This document shows positions 1 to 10,464 of a DNA stretch of 64,000 bases, in pieces (positions within the stretch are counted from its first letter, which is position 1; each line of letters starts with the position of its first letter). Source of the stretch: Arabidopsis thaliana (lineage: Eukaryota; Streptophyta; Magnoliopsida; Brassicales; Brassicaceae); NCBI RefSeq assembly GCF_000001735.4, contig NC_003071.7:5573151-5637150 (forward strand), written 5' to 3'. A model generated the notes under the pieces. It was not told the origin of the DNA. It did no database searches and worked only from the letters and a program-made list of their open reading frames with translations. The position numbers and the translations under genes are program-made.

Positions 1-13
1 CACTCCAAATCCA

Positions 14-545
14 CTCGACCTTCCACTTTTCATTTCACCGCCGACACTCTAATCTCCCTACACCACAAATCGCCGCCCAAAGAGCTACTCGACCACTGAG
101 AAATTCACTCGACCACTCCCTCGCGCCGTCACCAGCCCATCCACTCCGTCAACCGACCAAACCACTTCACTCGATTCCTTCCATATACTCGACCAATTCA
201 TTCGCATCAACCGTCATCTCTTTCAAAAGAAACCGATCGACCTCGCTTCCCGGTCTCGTAGAGGCACTCGACCGACGCCGTCCTAGCCGACTTCAAGAAA
301 TCACTCGACCTCCTGAAAGCACTCGACCCCTGCAATATTATACTCGGCTTCTTGTTCGTGAACTCAGTAGAGCCTTCCAACTTCAGAGAAGCTACTCGAC
401 CACTAGCTTTCACGATTCACTCTATCTCTACGATTCACTCGACCCACTGAAGCACCACAACTCGACCTCTGAGAAGATACTCGATCCATTTCATCTAAGC
501 TCAGGAACAGCTCAGGTTACTCGAGTACGGAATTGTACTCGACCT
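14..545 (+). repeat. ACTCGACC-rich spacer upstream of the Athila ORF
   Basis: About fifteen copies or near copies of the octamer ACTCGACC occur at irregular spacing over some 530 bp, for example at 14, 86, 106, 187, 263, 303, 320, 392, 435, 460 and 537. The same octamer recurs near the ORF end (about 2325) and densely in the LTR. Spacing is not constant, so this is a dispersed motif rather than a tandem satellite. Its role is unknown. Confidence 0.75.
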
Positions 546-652
546 TTTCAATCTGTTTCATTGCCTATTGACAATAATTTTGTTTCATTGCTATCTTTGA
601 GACTAACCTATTGACATTTGAGCTTTGAGTTCTAAATCCCTACAGGAGAATC

Positions 653-2512
653 ATGAGCAATTACAGTGGCAGTTCTTCTGTTGATCCTGACTACAACATG
701 GATGAGACAGAATCGTCATCTTCAAGGCCAGAGAGAGAACAGAGAGAATACGAAAGTTTCAGAAGGAAAGCTGAGATAGCCCGAGGAAAGAGAGCGATGA
801 GAGAGAGGTATGAGCTTATAGACGAAGATCTGGAGGACGAGTACATGCCTGAACAGACTCGCAGAGCTACCAAACTTCTGCACAAGCCCGACATATTGCC
901 TGCTGAGGAATATGTTAGGCTTTTCAAGCTGAATGAGTTCTGTAGCACGAGGTATCCTTGCTCGACCTCACTTGCACAACTCGGATTGTTGGAAGATGTT
1001 CAGCACCTGTACCAAAGTTGTCATCTGGACACTTTGATGGCTTATCCGTATGTAGCATATGAAGATGAGACAATACAATTCCTCTCCACACTACAAGTAG
1101 AGCTCTACCAAGGTATGACCTCTGATGAGTTGGATTGTGAAGGATTGGGATTCTTGCGATTTTCTGTGTATGGTCATGAGTACAGGTTATCAATCAAGCG
1201 ATTGGAAGGATTGTTTGATTTTCCCAGTGGAACGGGATCTAAGCCAAAGTATGAAAGAGAAGAGTTGAAAGACTTGTGGATCACCATCGGCAGCTCTGTA
1301 CCGTTGAATGCTTCCAGGTCAAAGAGCAATCAGATACGCAGCCCTGTCATCAGGTACTTCCAGCGTTCTGTAGCCAACGTACTCTACTCCCGAGAGATTA
1401 CAGGGACTGTCACTAACTCTGATATGGAGATGATCGCAATGGCCCTCAAAGGAACTCTCCGCCAAACTAAAAATGGCATGTCCCTCCAGGGTGAAGTCAA
1501 TGACACACCTCTCTCTATACTTCTTCTGATCCATCTGTGTGGATACAAAAACTGGGCGGTCAGCAATAACCGCAAGAGAGCACGAGGCGCTCTGTGCATA
1601 GGTGGCGTGGTGACACCTATTCTGATAGCTTGTGGAGTCCCACTCATTTCTGCTGGACTCGAGCCACGAGCAATGGATATCGAGCACCTACGTCACTGCC
1701 AATTCCTGGAGTTTGCAATGGTTGACGATTTCCACAGGTTCAGGTTTGAGCACTCTACAGACAGGAGAGCTAACATCCTTCTCCCTAGCCCTGAGGTCAC
1801 ACGGATAATCGAGGGAGATAACATTGATTTTAGGCCTGAGATTGGACGCCTCTACTATGAGAACGCTCCACCATTAGATGAGGACGATCTTCTTGAAGAA
1901 GCTGCTTCGGATGGGATGGATGAAGATGGAGCAGTAAAGTTCGACACTAGCATGTATCACTTTGCTGAACATGTACCTCCAGCGAGGCAGAGCAAGAGCT
2001 TGACTGAAGCTCATAAGAATTACAGTAAATTGCAGAAGTGGTGCAAGAAGCAGGACAGGCTGATCGCCAAGTGTTTCAAGCTTCTGACAGACAAGCTGAG
2101 TTGCTCTTCCTCCACCACTGCTATTCCACAGGTACAACCTCCTATGGAAATGCCATCGAGGAGAATTAATGCACCTGCGCACAGGCCTGAGCTTAGCGAG
2201 CAGAGAGTCCCACATGTCCAGGCTAGGCATTCGTCATTCGAATCCCGGGAACACAAGAGAAGAAGGAAGGCTACACTCACTCGATCTAGCAGCAGATCAC
2301 GCCTCATTCACTCGAGGAGATCACTCGACCGTGGTGCTGGCCGCAGCAGAAGGAGAGATGTCGAGTTTCCTCAGAGCGGTGCTGGCCGCCACAGAGCTGA
2401 TGAGGTCGAGTACCCATCTGCTGGAGCTGATACAGAACAAGGAGGTTCGTCTATGGCCTGGGAGCAATCGCAGGCAGCCATTGACGAGCAACTACGTTCA
2501 TTCTTCGACTGA
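653..2512 (+). CDS. Athila ORF1-family protein in the env position
   Basis: An uninterrupted 619-residue ORF. The N-terminal 60 residues are Ser/Glu/Arg rich. The central part (roughly residues 75-420) reads like the Arabidopsis retrotransposon ORF-1 (ATHILA) family: an LGLLEDVQHL segment followed by a FLSTL segment, then a hydrophobic stretch GALCIGGVVTPIL near residue 312. The C-terminal 100 residues are Arg/Ser rich and low complexity. In Athila elements this ORF lies between pol and the 3' LTR and has been called env-like by position. No signal peptide is visible and the only hydrophobic segment is the family-typical central one, so an envelope function is not shown by the sequence. The start follows the sequence GGAGAATC and is the first in-frame ATG. 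Confidence 0.8.
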   Translation: MSNYSGSSSVDPDYNMDETESSSSRPEREQREYESFRRKAEIARGKRAMRERYELIDEDLEDEYMPEQTRRATKLLHKPDILPAEEYVRLFKLNEFCSTRYPCSTSLAQLGLLEDVQHLYQSCHLDTLMAYPYVAYEDETIQFLSTLQVELYQGMTSDELDCEGLGFLRFSVYGHEYRLSIKRLEGLFDFPSGTGSKPKYEREELKDLWITIGSSVPLNASRSKSNQIRSPVIRYFQRSVANVLYSREITGTVTNSDMEMIAMALKGTLRQTKNGMSLQGEVNDTPLSILLLIHLCGYKNWAVSNNRKRARGALCIGGVVTPILIACGVPLISAGLEPRAMDIEHLRHCQFLEFAMVDDFHRFRFEHSTDRRANILLPSPEVTRIIEGDNIDFRPEIGRLYYENAPPLDEDDLLEEAASDGMDEDGAVKFDTSMYHFAEHVPPARQSKSLTEAHKNYSKLQKWCKKQDRLIAKCFKLLTDKLSCSSSTTAIPQVQPPMEMPSRRINAPAHRPELSEQRVPHVQARHSSFESREHKRRRKATLTRSSSRSRLIHSRRSLDRGAGRSRRRDVEFPQSGAGRHRADEVEYPSAGADTEQGGSSMAWEQSQAAIDEQLRSFFD

Positions 2513-4113
2513 GGTAAGCGCCTCACTTCACCATTGTATTATACCGTCTGTTGTGATTTGTTTCTTCCTTTTTTGTTTCTGTGATTGGATTTGTCTTGAG
2601 TACTCTCTTCCAAGTTTATTCACACAGTGGACTGTGTGATTTAAGTTTGGGGGAGGGCTCAGGAAGTGTGTGTTGCATTGTGTATAATTTTGAGTCTGCA
2701 TTCATCTAAGGCATAGAAAAACCGAAAAAAAAAAAAAATTTTGAAAAATTTCAGAAAATGATTCTACAAAAAAAAAAAAATGTTCATGTAGTTGCATCAC
2801 ATTTAGGATCGAGTCTAGAGTGTTTCATTTAGGATTGTTGCATATGCATAGGGGATGATGATGAGATAGCCTTGTAAGCATTTTGATTCACCTGATAAAC
2901 TCAGTGCCCTCGTTGCTAGTTGTCTGTTGCGTAGTCAATGAATTTGAAATAAAACTGAACCATGCCTAGATTGCTCTACTCGACCACACTGTCATGATCT
3001 GATACCATTCCCTATCAATTTGAACCTGAATCTGATCTTTAATTATCATGTCTGCATCAAATTTGAACTCATGGATACCCTAAAATACTTGGATTCTCTT
3101 ATTCATTTTGATCACTCTTGTTAATCCAAGTAGCTGACTCTCCTTATTAGAGCAGTTAACCCAAACCCAAACCTAGACTTTCTTTCAAGCCCTATATCAC
3201 TTGTGAGTGTTTGTGAGGTCTTATTCCGATTAAGCTTGGTAGAAAGTGTTAGGTTCGTAACGACAGAGATAGTGTCTCATGTAGTTCTAGTTCGCATTTT
3301 TCGGACTAGATAGGACTAGGTGGGTGCTTATACTTTGGGTTGGGATGTGTTTAAAAGAAAAAAAAAGGGGGAGGTTGATTCATTGATGAGAAAAGGTAAA
3401 GGACTCTAGGTGAAGTAAGCTAAAAAAGCAGAAAAAGTCTAGTAAAGGTTTTGGGATTTGTAAAGAAAAGAAAGAGTTCTTGTTAGCTATTGAAGATGGG
3501 CAAAAGCCAAATCCAAATCCGCTAGATATATCAAAGTGTTGAAGCTTCGCCTAGAGTTAAGAGAAAAGAAAAGAATGATTAGAAAAAGGGCTTAAAAGAT
3601 TCATGAATGCAAAGGGTAGAGTTTAGTTCTTGTATTGGGATTGGAGATGGGATTACCATTAGAGCTTCATTTGATGTACTCTGGGTAGATGGGATCTTAT
3701 CTCTGTATGCATAGATTGGGACTTACCTTTAGCATTCTACTAAAGCTTAATCATTTTTTGAGAGATCCCCTGTTACTAAAGCCTATTCTGTAAGGGACCA
3801 TCTTTGTCTCTTGACCTTTTACCTTAGCCAAATGAGTTCTTTGATGATGCATTGCTTGATTCACGTTCCAGAACTAATGAATGTTAAAGGGATTGGTGGA
3901 TTTGAAAACTTATGTAGGTCGAGCATATGAGTCGGATTGATTGATTAATGAGGCATGGCTAACGTTTTTAAGTAGAATTCGATCTTGCAGCTTAGAACTT
4001 TCAACTTGGACATTGATTTCATCTGGTTTATCTAGTGCTTTGGCTCTGAGTCCCCGCTTTCAAACCTCACCTCCAGCTTGTTCTTGATTGTTTGCTTGAG
4101 GGCAAGCAAAGAC
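2513..4113 (+). other. Athila 3' noncoding region
   Basis: No coding frame of note between the ORF and the LTR. It contains A-rich runs (2728-2781), the upstream polypurine tract, and many short stop-rich frames. Athila and Tat elements are known for long noncoding 3' regions, which fits. A few short ORFs here look like chance. Confidence 0.6.
2642..2655 (+). other. Upstream polypurine-tract-like site of Athila
   Basis: TAAGTTTGGGGGAG is identical over 14 bases to the tract that directly precedes the 3' LTR at 4114-4127. It lies 130 bases after the env-position stop codon. It may be a second priming site for plus-strand DNA synthesis; this is inference from the identity. Confidence 0.5.
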
Positions 4114-4127
4114 TAAGTTTGGGGGAG
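4114..4127 (+). other. Polypurine tract adjoining the 3' LTR
   Basis: TAAGTTTGGGGGAG ends one base before the LTR's first T at 4129. This is the canonical place for the plus-strand primer of an LTR retrotransposon. Confidence 0.8.
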
Positions 4128-4335
4128 TTGATAAGTGTGTATTTTGCATGTCTTGAGCATCCATTTGTCATCACTTTAGCATCATATCATCACTGTTTTA
4201 TACCATTTCACATCATTTGTCATCACTTTGCATGTTTAGGATAGTTTTGCATGCATGTTGCATATTTGCGTTGATTTCAGGTGATTTGGAGCTGTTGACG
4301 AGCTATCTGGAAGAAGTAGACCTGATCATGACAAA

Positions 4336-4680
4336 CCACTCGACCAAGAGGTCGAGTAGGAGCTTCAAGATCTCAAGAGACCACTCGACAACCAGGTCGA
4401 GTAGAGCACATCACCACTTCACCTCACCACTCGACCCCGAGGTCGAGTGCCATCATCTCCATCACCAGACGGTCACTCGATCACTTCACTCGACCTCCTC
4501 ACTCTACCTAGAGGTCGAGTAACTCCATCACACCACTCGACTGCATACTCGATGACAAGCTTCAGAGCCTTCTTCATTCCGCACTCAACCAGACACTCGA
4601 GCACAAGGAAGAAAAGAAGATTCCAGCTATTCACTCGAGCTCTCACTCGACCACGTTGGTCGAGTACAGTTCTTAACCCG
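4336..4680 (+). repeat. Hairpin array of ACTCGACC and GGTCGAGT in the LTR
   Basis: The octamer and its complement are paired head to head at least four times with 4 to 20 base loops: near 4338 (loop AAGA), 4382 (with GACAACCAG between the arms), 4430 (loop CCGA, nine-base arms) and 4490-4520. Another pair is at 4648-4668. Such pairs can fold as stable hairpins in RNA or single-stranded DNA. Confidence 0.75.
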
Positions 4681-4724
4681 TCCAAATACTTCGTCGTTTT
4701 GAGTATTAGGGTTTCGGGATATTT

Positions 4725-4736
4725 GGCTATAAGTAG
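4725..4736 (+). promoter_or_regulatory. Candidate TATA box of the Athila LTR
   Basis: GGCTATAAGTAG lies about 600 bp into the LTR, just downstream of the hairpin array, a reasonable place for the U3/R boundary. Transcription would start near 4760. It is the best TATA match seen in the LTR, but no start site evidence exists. Confidence 0.4.
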
Positions 4737-5879
4737 CATGTACTTCTCATTTTCGCAGCAGGTGTTTTTTTACCTAGTTTTTATTTCCGCAGACCTTGTG
4801 TTCTAGACTTTTTGTAATCCGGATTTCTCTTTATCTATTCAGTATTCAATATTCAGTTTCTGTTCTTGATTTTCGTTTACTGTTATTCATTCTGTTATCA
4901 TACTGCTGTTATCATGTCTTCAACCTGTTCAACGTTTATGCTTTCTGTCATGATGTCTGAGTAGTGAATAGGTTTCTGAGGATGGGTTAGAGTAGTGTAG
5001 AATTCTCAGTATGCTAGGTGATTGAGTATTGATTGATAGATCCCTTCTGGATTAGTTGTTCTTAATGCCTATTGCTTTCTGATCAACTGGAATTTGAGCC
5101 CAGACATTTCCGCACCCAAAAGGTGTTCGATGAAATGCCTGAACCACTAATTCCAGAGATTCGTGACCCTGTACCAAGGTATTGGTTGCAGGGAGCGTTT
5201 TGGCTTTAACTTGTTGATTCGTAATGCCTGTTAGGTTAGCTCTCGTCAATGGTGATTGAGTCTGGGACTAGGTTAGCTTGAGAGTCTCTGTTGCGGTGGC
5301 ACTTAGATTTGGTTAACGAACTTGTTGTCTAGGGTTAATTTGTTGAGCATGTCAATCACCTGTAAACTGAGGAAACGAAACTACTCAATTACCCCATCCT
5401 TAGGAATTCTTTGTCTGATTGATTTTATTGTTTACTCTACTGCTGTTTACTGCATCCTGTCACCTGTTGCTTAGTTTCTGCAATTCTTTACTGTTACTCG
5501 ACCTGATACTCGACCACCCAGTTGTCTGGCAACAGACTGTGCAGTCGAGTATCTTTGTTTCATTTTCTGTCTGTTACTCGACCTGTCACTCGACCTCACC
5601 CAGGGCTCTGCAAAGAGCTGTGTTGGTCGAGTGTTTTACTGTTTCTGTTTGATTTTCTGTTTCCTGCTTGTTCACTTAGGATTGCTAGAACACACCAAAA
5701 CCTGTTATTGCTTGGCTTGACTTAGTGACTTCTGATCACATCTTGATTGTTAGCATCACACCCATTTGGATTGACAACCTAAAATACTACAACGACATGA
5801 TTGGTGTTTTAGGATAATTGACTGAAAAACCTATTATCAACAGACCAGTCTAACGTCCTTGGAATGTGGTGAACTTGAA

Positions 5880-5990
5880 GAAATTTTATGTTTAAAAAAA
5901 AAACGCATTTTTTTGTATGAACTACGGTGGGGCTTGATCCCGAAATGGGTACGTAGGCAGCTCGGAAACGAGTTCAGCTATTAATAAAAT
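5880..5990 (+). repeat. Fragment resembling a Tat-lineage LTR
   Basis: The stretch GAACTACGGTGGGGCTTGAT, followed by CCCGAAATGGGTACGTAGGC, resembles the conserved segment seen in LTRs of Tat-lineage Ty3/gypsy elements (aactacg, ttgatcc, tacgtaggcag). It directly follows the Athila LTR, and decayed antisense ORFs follow to the right, as expected of a Tat element that has lost its gag-pol. The assignment is from memory of the motif; ends were not found. Confidence 0.4.
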
Positions 5991-6141
5991 TTGTTTTATT
6001 CATGTTGAAAAAGAGTTCGATTATACGAACGAATGAACACAGGGAGTTCGACTATGCGAACATACAAAGCAGGAAGCAAAGCTAAATTTATTCAAAAAGA
6101 AAAACAAGGAAAAGATGCCGAAGTCTTAGACACACTTCGAA

Positions 6142-7215
6142 CTAGGAAATCCTCCTCGTCTTGTAAAACACCTCGACCCCTTGACTGGCGATGTCAAGAA
6201 TGGGCATCATACAATCCGGGATGCGGGCAAATTCTGCGATCCCGAGTTCGATCCAGTCTCCGGGGTGAGAGTTGAGGGTGTGTAACTCCCTTAATATCAC
6301 GGTGACTCTCTGCAGCATTTGGTTGATCTTCTTTCGAAGTTTCTTCTTTTCCGTTGATCTTTTTTTTGTTGAGCCGCGAGAGCTTTGATAAAGGACATCG
6401 CGATGTCCTGATCTCTGCTCGAAAGGTCCTTGATTAACGCACACGGAGCTCGGATCTGGGATCTGAAGTTGCAAAGTGGGGAGCATCCTCTGTCTGGTAC
6501 GTTCGGAATGTCCTCCTCGATCATCCCAATCCTCGAAAAGTTTGGCATGGATTCCGAGCATCGGAGGTTGAAGGCCATAAGCGCGAAAGAAAAGAACGGT
6601 ATTGTTAGTGAGGAATGAAGAAAACCCTAGAGAGGAAATCTATAGGGAGGTTTCTTAGCTTTCAAAGATGCGATTCTATGTAAAGCCGGAGTGATTCGCG
6701 GAAGCATTCACGTCGCCTTGTTCGCCCTGCATTCAAAGAGTATCTCCAAAACGAATATTTGATGAATCAAGGAAAGTTGGAAAGTTTCCTTAAATAAAAT
6801 GGGCCGAAGCCCAATAGGTAAGTCCATGCGAAAATAATAAAAAAGAGTTTTGAGTCTCAGAGAACATTTAGGGAAGGGGCTCGGGAACAGGGTCCTTCAT
6901 CGCCGGTTCGGGGTTCGAAATGGACACCTCATTTTTAACGTCCACGTCGGGTTCATTCTTCACGCGCTTCCAAGGGTTGCTGTCCTCCTCTTCGTCGTCC
7001 CCGTCTTCACTGTTAGACGGGATCACTTTGACCGGAGCTTTTACAGTACCAGGGACTTGGCCTCGAGCACGAAGGTACATCCGGAGCATATGCTGGATCT
7101 TCGCCACACAGTCGAAGTTCCTCCACTCCCATTGAAAATGGTCGTTCTCCATAGCCCTTACCTTCCTCTCGATACGGGCAATTCGGGTCTCGAGCGTTTG
7201 CCTCTTGAGGCCCAA
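6142..7215 (-). pseudogene. Decayed minus-strand ORFs, likely Tat antisense gene
   Basis: Two minus-strand pieces can be read. The right piece (7215-6868) is basic at its N-terminus with a possible coiled coil and then an acidic cluster (SEDGDDEEED). The left piece (6578-6142, two overlapping frames) starts MAFNLRCSESMPNF and is basic. They probably are exons or broken parts of a gene carried in antisense by the adjoining Tat-like remnant. No enzyme domain is recognised, and exon joins could not be settled. Confidence 0.35.
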
Positions 7216-7473
7216 ACGTTGCCTTTCATCGCATAAGCGGCGATACTTGTCGACGACCTAGAATACGAACTGGTTAAAAACGAGTAGAATTTGTCCCGAA
7301 AAAGAGAAAGAGAGAGGATTTACCTTATCCATAAAATCGTACGCCTCCTTTTTGTCTTTCGAGGGGAAGTGAAAGCAGGCGTGAGGAAAGAGAACACCGG
7401 CAGGTAAAATAACTCGTAAAACAATAATAAATTTTTAGTTTAAGGGACAATCCCTACTAAGTGGACACAACCA

Positions 7474-10010
7474 CTACATGTTCTCGGGCACCTCGGGTTC
7501 GGTTTGAGCTGGCTCAGGATCTGCGTCAGTTGTCTCAGTCTCATCCGGCTCGCCAGTAGTAGGCTGCTCGCTAGGAACCCCGGAGTCTGAACCATCGTCG
7601 TTCTCGATGACCACTGTCTCCGAGTTCGTGGATGGAGGAATTTGAGGCGGAGTGACTACCGCCTCCGGAATTGACGCCGGCGCGATAGGTATTTTGGGTT
7701 CCACGTGATCGCTAACACCAAGGCAATTATCTCGGATTAAGAAAAATACAAGAGTAATTCGCTGTGAATTGGTTTTAAAAAAAAAGAGAGTTGGAATGTA
7801 CCAGCCCAGTGTAAACCAGATTCGCTCAAAGGAGGCGATTCGGTGAAGAACTCCTCAAACTGTTGAGGGTTGAACGATGAGGAAGGAAGGGCAGCTAAAC
7901 GATTTCGCTTCTCTTCCAGGACGGTCTTCAACTCGTCCCTCTCTCGTTCCTCGGAGAAGTCATCTTCATGGGTTTTGTCCAAAAGGAGGAGATTGCTCTC
8001 GTACTCCTTGATGTCTGATTCCATCTCCATCCTGCGACCTTTCACTTCCTTCGTGGCCTTTGATGTCGACCTCGCTAACTCAGCATCCCGATAGTTGGCC
8101 ACCGCTTTGTACTTGAGCTGCAATTCGGACAGCTAGTTGGACAATTCGTAGGCACTGGATTCAGATTCCGAAAGTTTGTCCTAAGAAGTTGAGAGTTCTT
8201 CTTGGATCTTGTCATACCTCTGGTACTGCTCCTACAGCTCACCATTGGACTTCATGAGTTCGGAGGAGAGATTGTCCAGTTGATCCTCCAGTTTCTGCCT
8301 AGCGTCATTTGAAGAGCGGAGATCAGACTCGAGGGACGATGACTTATCTTTCCACGTCATCACCTCCTTTTCCCTGTCTAGCAGCAGCCTTTCGTAGTAC
8401 TCAATCATGTCGTTGAGTTCGCTATTCACTTGAACCAGGTAATACCGAGAAGGGATTAACGTCTAAGTGAAGGATCAAAGATTAAAAGATCCATTGTGGG
8501 TAAAGGGAACTAACCCGAGATGAGTGGTTGGCATGGAGTAGGAATCGCTCGCGAATTGCAGAACGTCATCTATCGAAGGCTGGCAGGATGGTGTCTTTTC
8601 GGGTTTTTAAACATCGATAAACGTTTCCCACTGTTTCCATCGCTGTTAGAGAACGTTGAACCAGTCGAGGAGCGCTAACTCAATAAGTAGAAATGATAAA
8701 AAAATGTAATAATATAAAATAGAAGGTAATTTCTAACCCGTGAGCGACTTGGTGTGAGGAACTAAAACAGCCTTAGTTCCAGCATCTCGGACCTCAGCTT
8801 CTTCCCGCCGGGGGTTAGCACTCCGCTCGGCCTTTTCACCTCTTGATCCGGATGAAGGGATACGGTGACTGGAGGAGGAGGACCCATATAGCGGGGTGGC
8901 GGCGATGGCCGAGGAAAGCGATCAGTTGGGCTCTCGTCTTGTCTTGTTTGGGGGAGGAGCTGCTGCGGGTTGATCTGTCTCTCTTCTTCTGAATCAGGTC
9001 AGCAAGTGGTTCGCTGCTTAGTCCAGTTCGAGAGGTGGGCCGAGGTGAGTCACGGCGAGGTGATCGTTCCTTGTGAGACGACCGACCGCTATGGCCTTCA
9101 CGGTGAGGAGTGGGTCTATAAGCACCGGCGGATCTTGTCCCATCGGCACTGCCACCGTCGACTAGCAAGGTTCTGCTATATTCCTTCTTGTCGACCGTGG
9201 ATTGGAGGAATGATTTGTTCACTTCGCAAGCCTCCACAATCGACTTGGACAGGGTCTTGCGTCGAGCTGCGATGGCCCGAGCAGATTCCCTTTAGGTAAG
9301 GGAGGGGGCAGTAGCAGCTGGAGGAGATGTCCAGGGGGGCTCATCCTAAGTTTGTGGTTGGCCTCTATGAACCGGTCGAGAGTAAAGGAGTTCCAAAGGG
9401 TTTCTCCTTCAATGACAATCTTGAAGAATTCGCTGAATTCGACGGTCGAAAGGGTTGGTGCGATGAAAGCTGCGAATTAAAAAATAGAAGTTGGTCAGAT
9501 AAGATAAGAAATAAAATGAAGTTCATATGCATGACCTAACAACTACCGGGCTTAGTATTCCACTTCGAGGAGAGCAAGTCCGGGAGGTTTCCGATCGAGG
9601 CAGGGCTCTTTTTGACTAAAAACCACGGGTGATGCCAATTCTCATCCTTGTTCGGGAGATGCGAGCCAGTGATGATGACGGAACCGCCTTGGAAGTCGTG
9701 GAAGAGTTTCCCTGCTTTAATTGTAAATAAATAATATACGGTCATAATTGCGACAAGTGTCACGCGAGTAATTGAAGGAGATTCTGAAATCAACTCGATT
9801 ACGTAATTTAGGCGGGAAATCGGAGAGTCATTTGGCACAATCTTTGTCCTTAGAACATTAAAGCCTTCTGAACTGGAGTAACAATTCGAAAGACTTGGGG
9901 GGCTAATTGTTGGTGTCGGATCCCGCATCATGAGTTCGGATCCAGCCAAAGATTGCGGCACAAGTAGAAGAAGCTCATAAGAGGGAGGGCCCATAAGCAT
10001 CCTCGAGGTG
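7474..10010 (-). pseudogene. Broken gene similar to plant 'putative gypsy-type transposon' proteins
   Basis: Minus-strand fragments in order: 10000-9536, with a segment ending GGSVIITGSHLPNKDENWHH then PWFLV, like the N-terminal domain of the plant family called Transposase_28/putative gypsy-type transposon; 9237-8836, Arg/Ser rich; 8429-8232 and 8123-7737, long heptad-like coiled coils; 7704-7474, an acidic Pro/Thr/Glu tail. That order (globular N-terminus, basic linker, coiled coil, acidic tail) fits antisense ORFs of Tat-lineage retrotransposons. Stops and frame changes separate the pieces; some may be introns. Function is unknown and the copy is probably dead. Confidence 0.5.
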
Positions 10011-10464
10011 AGAGTATGGGCGAGATGTTGGTTTGCGAGATGAAGGCAGCATCGAAGTCAGGATTACTCAAATTGGAGAAACCGAATGGGGCGAGAGCTG
10101 AGGTCCAGAAGGCTCGGAGTGGACTCGGTTTAAACGTTCAAATAGTTAATTCAAAGACTAAAAACAGATATATTTAAAGTAGAATGATTGTGAGTAAATA
10201 GGTATTAAATGTATTCTTTGGGTATAAATTGTGGGTCTAAGACCATGTAAAGACACACGCATTTCTTGGTGTAAATTAGCTATACACATTCTTTTACAAT
10301 ACTCATAGTTTTTTCTATAATCATTTATCTATTTTATAGTATATTTGTCCTCAAGAATAATCCTTCCCACTAAATAAATAAATACTTGAGTGTCTGAATC
10401 CGACATCCACAATTAATGCTAATTGATCCCTTTAAAAGAAATGTTGGGGTCCACAACCTATATT
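10011..10464. other. AT-rich stretch without recognisable gene
   Basis: The first 130 bases may continue the broken minus-strand gene; the rest is AT-rich filler up to the start of homology with the right-hand Helitron. Nothing else is recognised. Confidence 0.5.

Larger units (their letters stand above)
1..5839 (+). mobile_element. Athila-type Ty3/gypsy retrotransposon, 3' part only
   Basis: The sequence reads, left to right, as a spacer, an ORF of the Athila ORF1 family in the env position, a 1.6-kb noncoding region, a polypurine tract, and a complete 3' LTR with TGATAA/TTATCA inverted ends. Gag, protease, RT, integrase, primer binding site and the 5' LTR would lie left of position 1. The order matches the Athila lineage, where an extra ORF sits between pol and the 3' LTR. 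Because the 5' end is missing, the 5-bp target duplication cannot be verified; bases after the LTR are ACAGA. The long ORF is uninterrupted, which suggests a fairly young copy. Confidence 0.8.
4129..5839 (+). repeat. Athila 3' long terminal repeat (1711 bp)
   Basis: Begins TGATAAGTGTG directly after the polypurine tract and ends CTATTATCA, giving the inverted ends TGATAA/TTATCA. Length is in the range usual for Athila LTRs. It contains an array of short hairpins built from ACTCGACC and its complement (4336-4680), a TATA-like box near 4727, and more ACTCGACC copies in the downstream half (5495-5635). The matching 5' LTR is outside the window, so boundaries rest on the inverted ends and the tract. 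Confidence 0.85.

Noticed and set aside
2169-2639. 156-codon frame overlapping the Athila ORF
   Set aside because: Out-of-frame shadow of the Arg/Ser-rich end of the 619-codon ORF.
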